Assembly: GCA_040757065.1 (NCBI GenBank)
Contig: JBFLXR010000002.1
Coordinates: 62,001 to 126,000 of the forward strand
From: JBFLXR01 sp040757065
Lineage (GTDB): Bacteria > Pseudomonadota > Gammaproteobacteria > Burkholderiales > Gallionellaceae
Length of the DNA stretch: 64,000 bases
Direction of reading: 5' to 3'
How positions within the stretch are numbered: the first letter of the stretch is position 1; every line of letters begins with the position of its first letter. The notes under the pieces are model-generated. The model made no database searches. It saw only the letters and a program-made list of their open reading frames with translations, and was not told where the DNA came from. Shown in pieces: positions 42,892 to 51,795 of the stretch. Position numbers and translations under genes: made by a program.

Positions 42892-43833
42892 ATGGTTCAC
42901 AGGTTCAGATCGTTCATTCACACACACCGGCTTTCACTCGTCGGCGTTACTTTTGCCTTGCTTGCCGCGGTCGGCTTTTCAGCAAAAGCGATACTGGTCA
43001 AGCTTGCCTACGCAGCGAATGACATCGACGCGCCAACCTTGCTGGCTTTGCGCATGGCATTTTCCGTGCCGTTCTTTTTGATTGCAGCGGTATACGCCGC
43101 ACGCAAGGGAGATGCTGCACCGCTAACCCGGCAAGATCTCATCGCCGTCATCGTGCTCGGTTTCATCGGCTACTACCTTTCCAGTTATCTCGACTTTGCG
43201 GGCTTGGCTTACATCACCGCCGGATTGGAACGCTTGATTCTGTTCCTCTACCCGACCATGACCGTCGTACTCTCGGCGATCCTATTCAAGCGCGGCATTA
43301 CCCGCCGTGAAACACTGGCGCTAACCTTAAGCTATGCCGGCATCGCCCTCGTCTTCATGCACGATGTCGCCACACCCGGCGACCATCTGCTGATCGGCGC
43401 AGGTTTAGTATTTGCCAGCACGCTGACCTACTCCGCCTACCTGATCGGCGCAGGACGCGTGATCGCCCGGCTCGGCAGTTTGCGGTTTACCGCTTACGCC
43501 ATGCTGGTCGCCAGCCTTGCCTGCTTTATTCAGGTATTGGCGCGGCACCCTGCCTCGGTGCTGTTCGCCCAGTCTACGGAGGTGTACCAATACAGCTTCG
43601 CGATGGCGATTTTTTCCACCGTGCTGCCCGTATTCATGCTGTCTGCGGCCATTCAACGCATCGGCGCGGCCCATGCTGCACTGATCGGCTCCATCGGCCC
43701 GGTTTCGACCATCTTCATGGCGCAACACTACCTCGGCGAAACCGTCACGCTGCTGCAAATCGCCGGTTCCGGTCTGGTGCTTTCAGGCGTACTGGCCATC
43801 TCGCTCAGCAAGCGCAAGGTCGGTGCCGCCTAG
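42892..43833 (+). CDS. EamA/DMT family transporter
   Basis: 313 residues with RBS AAAGGG. Ten hydrophobic helices in two EamA repeats (about 20-150 and 160-300), with the typical VGFSAKAILVKLAYAAN and, late, SIGPVSTIFMAQHYLGE, the end-repeat motif of the drug/metabolite transporters. Substrate unknown. The gene has its own upstream region of about 220 bp. Confidence 0.9.
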   Translation: MVHRFRSFIHTHRLSLVGVTFALLAAVGFSAKAILVKLAYAANDIDAPTLLALRMAFSVPFFLIAAVYAARKGDAAPLTRQDLIAVIVLGFIGYYLSSYLDFAGLAYITAGLERLILFLYPTMTVVLSAILFKRGITRRETLALTLSYAGIALVFMHDVATPGDHLLIGAGLVFASTLTYSAYLIGAGRVIARLGSLRFTAYAMLVASLACFIQVLARHPASVLFAQSTEVYQYSFAMAIFSTVLPVFMLSAAIQRIGAAHAALIGSIGPVSTIFMAQHYLGETVTLLQIAGSGLVLSGVLAISLSKRKVGAA

Positions 43834-43874
43834 CCGCTTATAACCACCGGCAATATCGACATGCCGATAATGTA

Positions 43875-43903
43875 TTCACGAGCGGATGGCTCTGCGCTAT
43901 AGT
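43875..43903 (+). promoter_or_regulatory. Candidate promoter of cysK
   Basis: TTCACG (43875-43880), 17-bp spacer, TATAGT (43898-43903), 37 bp before the start codon. Moderate match to sigma-70. Confidence 0.45.
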
Positions 43904-43940
43904 CGCATCCATCCGTAAGCACACAATAAAAGGAAGCGTC

Positions 43941-44873
43941 ATGAAAGTCGCGAAGGACATTACCGCACTCACCGGCAATACCCCGCTGGTGCAACTGAAC
44001 CGCATCAACCAAGGCGTTGGCGCGACCGTACTATTGAAGCTGGAATACTTCAACCCGGCGCACAGCGTCAAAGACCGCATCGCGGTTGCCATGATCGAAG
44101 CCGCCGAGCAGGCCGGCAAGATCGGCCCGGACACGGTCATTCTGGAACCCACCTCCGGCAACACCGGCATCGGACTGGCAATGGTGTGCGCCGCGCGCGG
44201 CTACAAATGCGCCTTCGTCATGCCGGAAACCATGAGCCGAGAACGCCGCCTGCTGCTGAAAGCCTACGGTGCGGAACTCATCCTGACCCCCGGCCCGGAA
44301 GGCATGCCCGGCGCAGTGAAAAAAGCCGAAGAACTGGCCGCCGCCGACTCGCGCTATTTCATCCCGCAACAGTTCGCCAATGCGGCGAATCCGGCCGTAC
44401 ACCGCGCCACCACAGCGGAAGAAATCTGGCGCGACACTGACGGCCAAGTAGATATTTTCATCGCGGGCGTCGGCACCGGCGGCACGATTACCGGCGTCGG
44501 CGAAGTGCTGAAAGCACGCAAACCCGGCGTGCAAATCATTGCCGTCGAACCGGATGCCTCCCCGGTACTCTCCGGCGGCCAACGCGGACCGCACCCGATT
44601 CAAGGCATCGGCGCAGGCTTTGTCCCGGAAATTCTCAATACACAAGTGTATGACGAAATCGTGCGCGTAAAAAACGAAGACGCCTTCACCACCGCCCGCC
44701 GCCTCGCCAGCGAAGAAGGTCTGCTGGTCGGCATCTCCTCCGGTGCAGCCGTCTGGACCGCACTCGAAATCGGCAAGCGACCGGAAAACACGGGCAAAGT
44801 CATCGTCGTCATTATCCCCTCCTTCGGCGAACGCTACCTCTCCACCCCCCTGTTCGCCGACTTGCAGGTTTAA
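43941..44873 (+). CDS. cysK: Cysteine synthase A (O-acetylserine sulfhydrylase)
   Basis: 310 residues; RBS AAAGGAAG. PLP Lys in NPAHSVKDRIAVAMIEAAE (K44), EPTSGNTGIGLAMVCAARGY, PQQFANAANPAVHRATT and GVGTGGTITGVGEVLKARKP. Length and these motifs favour CysK over CysM. Single gene with its own terminator. Confidence 0.95.
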   Translation: MKVAKDITALTGNTPLVQLNRINQGVGATVLLKLEYFNPAHSVKDRIAVAMIEAAEQAGKIGPDTVILEPTSGNTGIGLAMVCAARGYKCAFVMPETMSRERRLLLKAYGAELILTPGPEGMPGAVKKAEELAAADSRYFIPQQFANAANPAVHRATTAEEIWRDTDGQVDIFIAGVGTGGTITGVGEVLKARKPGVQIIAVEPDASPVLSGGQRGPHPIQGIGAGFVPEILNTQVYDEIVRVKNEDAFTTARRLASEEGLLVGISSGAAVWTALEIGKRPENTGKVIVVIIPSFGERYLSTPLFADLQV

Positions 44874-44893
44874 ACCCCGCCTCGCAGAACCCC

Positions 44894-44917
44894 AAGGCCG
44901 CGTAAGCGGCCTTTTTT
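44894..44917 (+). terminator. Terminator after cysK
   Basis: AAGGCCGC-GTAA-GCGGCCTT followed by a T run. Nearly identical to the hairpin at 45886-45909. Confidence 0.92.
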
Positions 44918-44997
44918 GTTTAGCGTGCCGCCTAAGCAACGTGTTGCGCACAATTTAGTTGTGCGATACCCTCCGGCAAAACCAACCCGGAGGAACC

Positions 44998-45846
44998 ATG
45001 CGCCTGCCTGCTTTGCTGAAAATCCTGCTGCTCGGCATCACCCTGATTGCCGCCCCCGCCTTGGCCGAAGACGCCGTGCCGCTGGATGCCAATGGCCGCG
45101 TGCCGGTCGGCTTTAAAGGCGACGATGCGGAAAAAATATACAACGCACTGGCGAAGCTGCCCGAACTGAAAAAAGACCAGTTTGAATCGCAAGCCGACTA
45201 CGCAGCCCGCATCGACAAAATCAAAGACACCATCGCATTGCCGGGCGGCAAAACCCTCGGTTCGCGGATGGCATTTGTGATTGATCGGGGGCACTATCCA
45301 CCGGATGAATATAACTCAGAGAAAAAGCAGATGGCTGCAAGTGCTGCTTTAAACTACAAGTCAATTAGGGTTCCTGATGAAGTTTCATGGAATAAAGCTG
45401 CAAGGTGGCTAAACGGGTTTATTGTTCAAGAAAGAACCAGGAAGATAGGAAGCTACACAGGCACAAATGCATTTGGAGCAAAAACACAAGTAACGAAAGA
45501 GCAAATAGATTCAGTGTGGCTGGGTTTTTATGGAAAGGACTTTCGAGACAGAGCTGGGCTAGGAATGTCTATTGCGCCGCTGGGAGATGAGGGGGAGTTG
45601 TTTGAGATTGATTCAAGCAGGGCAAAAGGGGCGGTAGGTAATATTAATTTGCTCGTGGTTTGCAAAATAGCTAACCCATACATCATCGCAATAAGTGAGC
45701 ACGATAATCCAACAATTAGTCGACCTCGTGACATTACGACACACCTGCGATCTGTATTCGTAGATATAAATGAAGTTTGGATTTACAACGCTAAGAACGG
45801 CGAAGTGTATAAGAAGATAATCGCATTAGACGAAGCGAAGAAATGA
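44998..45846 (+). CDS. Exported protein of mixed base composition, unknown function
   Basis: 282 residues from ATG 44998 (RBS CGGAGG). Signal peptide MRLPALLKILLLGITLIAAPALA. The N-terminal third (DANGRVPVGFKGDDAEKIYN, FESQADYAARIDKIKDTI) uses GC-rich codons like the rest of the window. From about 45265 to the stop the codons are A/T-rich (for example VIDRGHYPPDEYNSEKKQM and NGEVYKKIIALDEAKK). The protein has no domain I know. The composition change suggests that the 3' part was acquired or replaced. Confidence 0.75.
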   Translation: MRLPALLKILLLGITLIAAPALAEDAVPLDANGRVPVGFKGDDAEKIYNALAKLPELKKDQFESQADYAARIDKIKDTIALPGGKTLGSRMAFVIDRGHYPPDEYNSEKKQMAASAALNYKSIRVPDEVSWNKAARWLNGFIVQERTRKIGSYTGTNAFGAKTQVTKEQIDSVWLGFYGKDFRDRAGLGMSIAPLGDEGELFEIDSSRAKGAVGNINLLVVCKIANPYIIAISEHDNPTISRPRDITTHLRSVFVDINEVWIYNAKNGEVYKKIIALDEAKK

Positions 45847-45856
45847 AGTGAGAAAT

Positions 45857-45909
45857 TTCCTGCCTGAGGCAGGAACGAATTAATTAAGGCCGCGCAAGCG
45901 GCCTTTTTT
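45857..45909 (+). terminator. Two tandem hairpins; the second is a terminator repeating the cysK one
   Basis: TTCCTGCC-TGA-GGCAGGAA (45857-45875), then AAGGCCGC-GCAA-GCGGCCTT followed by TTTTTT (45886-45909). The second differs from the cysK terminator by one loop base. Confidence 0.85.
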
Positions 45910-45924
45910 CTTGGGTGGTGGAAC

Positions 45925-46110
45925 ATGGCAGATAACCAAATCGAAATTAAAATCAAGGTTCAGGCAGAAGAGCTGAAAACGGCACTGGATGAGGCAAGCG
46001 GTGTTGTGCAAAAGTCGATGGAAAAGATTTCCGGCGACTTTGATCTTGGTTTCGGTCAGTTCAAGCAGGCATCGGAGTATTCGCAGATACCGAATTCATC
46101 TACAGGCTGA
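45925..46110 (+). CDS. Fragment like the N-terminus of a phage tail tape-measure protein
   Basis: 61 residues: MADNQIEIKIKVQAEELKTA then LDEASGVVQKSMEKISGDFD, after which the sequence ends in a stop. Tape-measure proteins of tailed phages often start like this, with charged amphipathic helices. There is no other phage gene nearby, so it is probably a remnant left by an excised or degraded prophage. It could also be an independent small coiled-coil protein; I have moderate confidence only in the coding call. Confidence 0.45.
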   Translation: MADNQIEIKIKVQAEELKTALDEASGVVQKSMEKISGDFDLGFGQFKQASEYSQIPNSSTG

Positions 46111-46212
46111 TGCACGACATTGGAGCCTGTCGTTCGATGTGTTAGAGTAATTCCGCTTTCGCAGTGCCTGATTCTGTTAGTGCCGTTCAACCCTGTTGAG
46201 AAGGAGCCTATC

Positions 46213-46713
46213 ATGAGTTCAAGAGCCATCCCCCCCGGTTTTCATCCCGTTCGCCGCGATCGTTTACAGCAAGAGCAGGTGCACGATGCTTATAAGAGCA
46301 AAGGCAAACCCGCCGAGCCGACTGCTTGCCCGCAATGCGGGGCGGTGTTTCATGCCGGGCGCTGGCAGTGGATGCAAGCGCCGGAAAACGCCCACCAGCA
46401 AACCTGCCCGGCCTGTCATCGCATTGCCGACCGTTATCCGGCCGGTTTTGTGTCGCTGAGCGGCGAGTTTTTCCGCAGCCATCAAGACGAGGTGTTGCAT
46501 CTCGCGCAAAAAACGGCGGAGCATGAGCGCGCCGAACACCCGCTGAAACGCATTATTGCAACAGAGGCACAAGACGGCAGCACGCTGATTACCACTACGG
46601 ATATCCATCTCGCGCGCGGCATCGGCGAGGCGCTGCACCATGCGTTTCAAGGTGAGTTGGAGTTTCATTACAACGAAGCGGAGAATCTGCTGCGCGTACA
46701 CTGGACGCGCTAG
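46213..46713 (+). CDS. BCAM0308-like zinc-ribbon protein
   Basis: 166 residues from ATG 46213 (RBS AAGGAG); the frame is open from 46120. HPVRRDRLQQEQVHDAYKSK, CPQCGAVFHAGRWQWMQAP, CPACHRIADRYPAGFVSLSG. The two CxxC pairs form a zinc ribbon related to the archaeal/eukaryotic Nmd3 N-terminal family. Proteins of this group are found in beta- and gammaproteobacteria; function is unknown. Followed by the ribonucleotide reductase gene after 15 bp. Confidence 0.8.
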   Translation: MSSRAIPPGFHPVRRDRLQQEQVHDAYKSKGKPAEPTACPQCGAVFHAGRWQWMQAPENAHQQTCPACHRIADRYPAGFVSLSGEFFRSHQDEVLHLAQKTAEHERAEHPLKRIIATEAQDGSTLITTTDIHLARGIGEALHHAFQGELEFHYNEAENLLRVHWTR

Positions 46714-46728
46714 CTTCCGCGGTCGCGC

Positions 46729-48468
46729 ATGACGGCAGAGGCTTCGTTCCCAGCGTTCTCCCGCGAGTTGTGGCGCACACGATACCGCGCCGAGGAGTTG
46801 GGGGAAGATTCGGTTGAGACGACGTGGCAGCGCGTCGCGCATGCGCTCGCCAGCGTTGAGCCGCGACAGCAGGATTATTGGGCGCAACAGTTTTACACAG
46901 CACTGGAAGATTTTCGTTTTTTGCCGGGTGGACGCATCCTCGCCGGAGCCGGCAGCCCGCATGCCGTCACGCTGTTTAATTGCTTCGTGATGGGAACGCT
47001 GCGCGATTCTCTGCCGGGCATTTTCAACGGCCTGAAGGAAGGTGCGCTCACCATGCAGAGCGGCGGCGGGGTGGGCTACGATTTTTCTCCGCTGCGGCCG
47101 CACGGTTTCCGGGCCGGGCATAGCGGCGCGGTCGCCTCCGGCCCGGTGTCGTTCATGCACATCTGGGACAGTATGTGCGCAACGATCCTTTCCACCGGCG
47201 CGCGGCGCGGTGCAATGATGGGTGTTTTGCGCTGCGATCACCCGGACATCGAAGCCTTTATCGAGGCCAAGCGCGAAGCGCACGCACTGCGGCATTTCAA
47301 TCTGTCGGTTTTGATCACCGATGCCTTTATGCAGGCGGTGCAGCACGGTGCGCCGTGGCCGCTGCGCTTTCCGGCGGGGCCACGCGGCAAAATCGTCCGC
47401 ACGGTTTCCGCTCGTGCCTTGTGGGAGCGCCTCATGCGCGCCGCCTACGATTGCGCCGAGCCGGGCGTGATTTTTATCGACCGCATCAATCGTGCAAATA
47501 ATCTGGCCTATTGCGAACGCATACAGGCCACCAATCCCTGCGGGGAAATTCCGCTGCCGCCTTACGGTGCGTGCGATCTGGGATCAATCAACCTGACACG
47601 ATTTGTGCATGCGCCGTTCACGCCGCATGCGGAATTGGATTGGGACGGCATGGCAAAAACGGCAGCCATTGCTGTCCGCATGCTGGACAACGTGCATGAC
47701 CTCGCCCGTTTCCCGCTACGCAAGCAAGCGCAGGTTGCTCGCGCTTCGCGCCGTGTCGGGCTGGGTATTACCGGGCTGGCCGATGCCTTCGCCATGCTCG
47801 GGGTGACGTACGGCAGCCCGGCATCGCTGCAACTGGCAGAACGCATCATGGCAACGATTTGCCATCAGGCCTACCGCACTTCTGTCGGTTTGGCACAAGA
47901 GAAAGGGACATTCCCGCTATTCGAACGGGAGGCTTATCTGCAAGGCGAATTCATTCGCACATTACCGGCGGACCTGCAACGCAGCATACGTCGCCACGGG
48001 CTGCGCAACAGCCATCTGACCGCCATTGCACCGACCGGCAGCATCAGCTTGCTGGCGGGGAATGTCTCCAGCGGGCTGGAACCGATTTTCGATCTGCGCT
48101 ACCAGCGGCAAATCCGCTTGCCGGACGGACAGCACCAGACGGTGGAACTGGACGACTATGCCTACCGCCTGTTTCGCAACCTGAACGGCGAATCGGCACC
48201 GCTGCCGCCCGCGTTCATCCGTGCCAGCGAACTCGATCCGCACGCGCACCTCGACATGCAGGCCGCGCTGCAACGGCATGTGGACAATGCAATTTCGAAA
48301 ACCATCAACGTCCCGGCCGATTATCCGTTCGCAAATTTTCGCACCCTATATGAAGCGGCCTATGCGCGCGGGCTAAAGGGCTGTACGGTGTTTCGCCCCA
48401 ATCCGGTCACCGGGGCGGTGTTATCCGCCCGACCCGCTGTGCAAGGCTGTTGCCCTTACGCCCCCTAA
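46729..48468 (+). CDS. nrdJ: Adenosylcobalamin-dependent ribonucleotide reductase (class II)
   Basis: 579 residues. FLPGGRILAGAGSPHAVTLF then NCFVMGTL contains the first substrate-reducing Cys. GVGYDFSPLRPHG, CATILSTGARRGAMMGVL, ATNPCGEIPLPPYGACDLGS (thiyl Cys-x-Glu motif) and APTGSISLLAGNVSSGLEP follow. A Cys pair (GCCPYAP) ends the protein and would re-reduce the active site. Short class II form without the ATP-cone of some NrdJ proteins. It implies cobalamin use for oxygen-independent dNTP synthesis. Confidence 0.93.
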   Translation: MTAEASFPAFSRELWRTRYRAEELGEDSVETTWQRVAHALASVEPRQQDYWAQQFYTALEDFRFLPGGRILAGAGSPHAVTLFNCFVMGTLRDSLPGIFNGLKEGALTMQSGGGVGYDFSPLRPHGFRAGHSGAVASGPVSFMHIWDSMCATILSTGARRGAMMGVLRCDHPDIEAFIEAKREAHALRHFNLSVLITDAFMQAVQHGAPWPLRFPAGPRGKIVRTVSARALWERLMRAAYDCAEPGVIFIDRINRANNLAYCERIQATNPCGEIPLPPYGACDLGSINLTRFVHAPFTPHAELDWDGMAKTAAIAVRMLDNVHDLARFPLRKQAQVARASRRVGLGITGLADAFAMLGVTYGSPASLQLAERIMATICHQAYRTSVGLAQEKGTFPLFEREAYLQGEFIRTLPADLQRSIRRHGLRNSHLTAIAPTGSISLLAGNVSSGLEPIFDLRYQRQIRLPDGQHQTVELDDYAYRLFRNLNGESAPLPPAFIRASELDPHAHLDMQAALQRHVDNAISKTINVPADYPFANFRTLYEAAYARGLKGCTVFRPNPVTGAVLSARPAVQGCCPYAP

Positions 48469-48493
48469 CAACCATCCCGATTCGACCGGCAAT

Positions 48494-48521
48494 AAAAACG
48501 GCTGCCGAAGCAGCCGTTTTT
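48494..48521. terminator. Bidirectional terminator
   Basis: AAAAACGGCTGC-CGAA-GCAGCCGTTTTT, between the convergent RNR and FabMG-like genes. Confidence 0.93.
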
Positions 48522-48540
48522 ATATTGAAGCCTACACAAA

Positions 48541-49857
48541 TCAGCTATGCGCAGCATTCAGGTGTTTGGCAATAACATCGTGATTCAGCCAAAGCACCGG
48601 CGCAGAAGGATCGGACTCTTCGCAGAACATCAGATGCCCGCTGGCCTCGACCACCAAAGCACTGAGCAGATCGGTAATCAGATGATTGCGATCTTTGTGC
48701 ATCTGGGTAATGGCTTCCGAAGCACCGACCATCACCTCGGCCAGCTCGGCTGAATTATCCATCGGCCAGGCTTCGTAATTGCGGAATTCGGTAATCACGC
48801 CGTTCGCGTTGTAGTCCTCGATCTTTTTCAGCAAGTCTTCCAGGGACACGCCGTCCTGCAACAAGGCACGGCAAGCCTGCCACTGCGCTTCGGCCCATGC
48901 GCCGCCGCCTTCCCGTTTCAAGGCCTTCAGCAACGGGAACAAGGACAATTCCACACCGACGAAAATATCGGAAGAATTCGTGCGGATTTCCGGGCAGTTA
49001 TACACTGTGGCCTTCACCCCTTGCGCCCACGCAGCCTCGGCTACGCGCTCCAACCGCATCTTGGCATAGCCCTGCGTGTAGTTGGTATAGGTTTGCCAGG
49101 CGTAATGGTTGTTAATCAGAATTTCGGTGCCGTGATACCCGTAGGCGGTGTAGCGCACCTGCCCGCCGGACTGTTCGATACGCTGGCGAATCGCAGCGCT
49201 GCCCTCGATCAGGTACTGGAAGGTATTCGCCGTCACTTCGTCGAAATTCATCAGGATCAGCTTACCCAGATCGCTGTCGAGCAAAGCACGCGAGCACAAG
49301 AAACGCTCGCCGCGCCCCTTATAGATGCGGTTAGCGATCGCCAGAAACACCTTCACCTTGGGAATGCCGCCCGCCATCGTGTGCGCAAAGAACACATTGC
49401 TGCCGTTCGGAATCATCGCATCCAGCTCGCCCATCACCTTGGCAACCGAGTGCTTGAAACGTTGCACACCGACTTCGCGGCATTTTTCGATATGCGCCCA
49501 ATCCAGCTTATCGTCTTGCCAGCTTTTCAACGTCATGTCTGCCAGCAAGTCGGTCGGGTTCGGCTCACCCTCCGGCGCATCCAGATCGAAACCTGCCATC
49601 AGCGGCACGTTGATAATGCGACCACCTAAATTGGCCTCGGCTTCCGCCAGCTCTTCTGCGGTCAGCGGGCGCAACGCCTTGTTTTCATCCCGGCGCCCCA
49701 CGGTAATACCGATAATGGTCATTCCGGCCTTACGCGCTTCATCGAGCAAGCCGTTCACATAGCCCCGGCCGAACAATTCGCCGAACAATACGAACACATC
49801 ACCCTTGCGGAACAGGCTGTTTTGCGGAATGTTTCTCAGCGGCGTCAATGCGGTCAT
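48541..49857 (-). CDS. Conserved protein, possibly FabMG-type enoyl-ACP reductase
   Basis: 438 residues. A Rossmann-like beginning (GDVFVLFGELFGRGYVNGLLDEA, split: FVLFGELFGRGYVNG; IIGITVGRRDENKAL), then NVFFAHTMAGGIPKVKVFLA and YTAYGYHGTEILINNHYAWQ, and KHLNAAHS at the end. From memory, NCBI annotates proteins of this type as the FabMG enoyl-ACP reductase family, which includes a triclosan-tolerant enzyme found in metagenomes. I am only moderately sure. No close relatives in classic FabI/FabV/FabK families. Flanked by ssb, separately transcribed. Confidence 0.55.
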   Translation of the reverse strand: MTALTPLRNIPQNSLFRKGDVFVLFGELFGRGYVNGLLDEARKAGMTIIGITVGRRDENKALRPLTAEELAEAEANLGGRIINVPLMAGFDLDAPEGEPNPTDLLADMTLKSWQDDKLDWAHIEKCREVGVQRFKHSVAKVMGELDAMIPNGSNVFFAHTMAGGIPKVKVFLAIANRIYKGRGERFLCSRALLDSDLGKLILMNFDEVTANTFQYLIEGSAAIRQRIEQSGGQVRYTAYGYHGTEILINNHYAWQTYTNYTQGYAKMRLERVAEAAWAQGVKATVYNCPEIRTNSSDIFVGVELSLFPLLKALKREGGGAWAEAQWQACRALLQDGVSLEDLLKKIEDYNANGVITEFRNYEAWPMDNSAELAEVMVGASEAITQMHKDRNHLITDLLSALVVEASGHLMFCEESDPSAPVLWLNHDVIAKHLNAAHS

Positions 49858-49904
49858 CCAGTCTTCTCCAGTTGTTATTCGAATCGAAGTTCCCCGTATC
49901 TACG

Positions 49905-50345
49905 TCAGAAGGGGATGTCGTCGTCGAAATTGTCGAAATTGCTCTTGGCGGCGGGCTGACGGCTCGGCGCAGGCGCGCTGGATGCCGGACGATCCACCAC
50001 TTCGTAGCTGCTGCCGGGTTTGCCGCCCAGCATTTGCATTTCGTTCACAATGATTTCGGTGGTATAACGATCTTGACCGTTTTTATCTTGCCACTTGCGG
50101 GTTTGCAGTTTGCCTTCGATGTATACCTGCGAACCTTTTTTCAGATACTCGCCGGCGATTTCGGCCAGACGGCGGTAAAACACCAAGCTATGCCATTCGG
50201 TCTTTTCCTGCTTTTCGCCGCTTTTGTCTTTCCAGTTTTCGGAAGTCGCCAGCGTCGCGTTGGTGACGGCCTCGCCGTTAGTCATGTAACGGGTTTCCGG
50301 GTCCTTGCCCAGCCGCCCCACCAGAATCACTTTATTCACGGACAT
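49905..50345 (-). CDS. ssb: Single-stranded DNA-binding protein
   Basis: 146 residues. OB fold: SVNKVILVGRLGKDPETRYM, TEWHSLVFYRRLAEIAGEYL, GSQVYIEGKLQTRKWQDKNG; a disordered linker and the acidic tip (FDDDIPF) that binds partner proteins. Follows the MFS gene by 3 bp, the usual betaproteobacterial order. Confidence 0.96.
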   Translation of the reverse strand: MSVNKVILVGRLGKDPETRYMTNGEAVTNATLATSENWKDKSGEKQEKTEWHSLVFYRRLAEIAGEYLKKGSQVYIEGKLQTRKWQDKNGQDRYTTEIIVNEMQMLGGKPGSSYEVVDRPASSAPAPSRQPAAKSNFDNFDDDIPF

Positions 50346-50348
50346 TGC

Positions 50349-51728
50349 TTATTCTCCCTTCACCAATTGTTCTACTGCGGCCTCATCGAAGCCGCTCATT
50401 TCCACTTTCAGGCAAGCCATACCCTCGGCGCCCGCTACCATCGCTTCGCGCACGCCGGCGACTTGCGCCAGACGTTCTTGCAAACGTGCGGCAGCTGCCG
50501 CATCCATATCAGGCAGATGATACATCTTTGTGCGCACGGCCGCAGGCGGTTTCATGCCGCTCGCTGCCAGCAACCACAATAGCAGCAGCCCGATCGCAAA
50601 GCCGAATACGGCGTTGCCGCCGTATTGTTGCATCAGCCAGCCGCCAGCCGCCGCACCGAAAAATGCGCCGAGAAACTGTACGCTGCTGTAAACGCCCATC
50701 GCCGTACCCTTAGCGGACAGCGGTGCGATTTTACTGATGAGCGAGGGCAGCGTCGCTTCCAACACGTTGAACGAGGTAAAGAACACCAGCAATGCTGCCG
50801 CCACGCCCCAAACGCTGTGCTGCAACAGCAGCAAGCTGAGCTGGGCCAGCGCCGCCAGTGCGACGGCGCTCATAAACACTTGCTTCATCTTGGCTTTCTT
50901 CTCAGCGATGATGATCGGCGGCACCATCAGGCCAAAGGCGATCAACATCACCGGCAGATAGACCTTCCAGTGTTCGACAGCCTCCAAACCATCCTGTTTC
51001 AGGATAAACGGCACTTGCATAAACACGGACATCAGAATCGCATGCAACGAGAAGATGCCAAAATCGAGCCGCAGCAAATCGGAATTGCGCAACACTTCAC
51101 GAATTTTGCTGGTATTGGCCTGCGTATCCGAATGAAAGCGCGTAATCGCTGGGTTAGGAATGACAAACGCCACCACCGCCATTGCCGCCAAAGCGAGGCC
51201 ACCGGTCAGCATAAAAATGCCCGACATGCCGATCATTTGGTAGAGCAGCGGGGACAACACCAGCGAAATCGAGAAGGTTAGACCGATGGTCATGCCGATC
51301 ATAGCCATCGCCTTGGTACGGTGTTCTTCGCGCGTCAGGTCGGCAGTCAGCGCCATCACGGCGGCATTCAATGCCCCGGCGCCCTGAATCACCCGCCCGG
51401 CAATAATCCAGTAAATATTATCCGCCGAGGCTGCCACGAAGCTGCCCAGCGCGAACAAGATCAGCCCTGCATAGATCACCGGCTTGCGCCCGAAACGATC
51501 CGACATCCAGCCAGCCGGAATTTGCAGTACCGCTTGCGTCAGTCCGTACGCGCCCAACGCGATCCCGATCAGCAAATGGCTTTCGCCACCGGGCAATTGC
51601 TGCGCATATAACGCAAAAATCGGCAAAATAATAAACAGGCCCAGCATGCGCAGGCCGTAAATCCCCGCCAAGCCCATACTGGCGCGGCGTTCTGTCGGGG
51701 TCATCGCTTCTTTTGAATTTTGTTGCAT
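50349..51728 (-). CDS. MFS transporter with a C-terminal cytoplasmic domain
   Basis: 459 residues. Twelve helices with the MFS loop GWMSDRFGRKPVIYAGL. The last 65 residues (TKMYHLPDMDAAAAARLQER, MVAGAEGMACLKVEMSGF) form a ferredoxin-like alpha/beta unit similar to a heavy-metal-associated domain but without the CxxC motif. Start at ATG 51728; an ATG eight codons in (51704) has a slightly better RBS. Divergent from uvrA with about 70 bp between. Confidence 0.9.
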   Translation of the reverse strand: MQQNSKEAMTPTERRASMGLAGIYGLRMLGLFIILPIFALYAQQLPGGESHLLIGIALGAYGLTQAVLQIPAGWMSDRFGRKPVIYAGLILFALGSFVAASADNIYWIIAGRVIQGAGALNAAVMALTADLTREEHRTKAMAMIGMTIGLTFSISLVLSPLLYQMIGMSGIFMLTGGLALAAMAVVAFVIPNPAITRFHSDTQANTSKIREVLRNSDLLRLDFGIFSLHAILMSVFMQVPFILKQDGLEAVEHWKVYLPVMLIAFGLMVPPIIIAEKKAKMKQVFMSAVALAALAQLSLLLLQHSVWGVAAALLVFFTSFNVLEATLPSLISKIAPLSAKGTAMGVYSSVQFLGAFFGAAAGGWLMQQYGGNAVFGFAIGLLLLWLLAASGMKPPAAVRTKMYHLPDMDAAAAARLQERLAQVAGVREAMVAGAEGMACLKVEMSGFDEAAVEQLVKGE

Positions 51729-51795
51729 CAGAGTGTTTTGGAAACTTTACAAAGTCGCGTATATTAACAGGTTGACCACGACACTGGCAGCAGAC

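Noticed and set aside
51729..51795. A LexA/SOS box between the MFS gene and uvrA
   Set aside because: I searched for the CTGT-N8-ACAG pattern by eye on both strands and did not find it.
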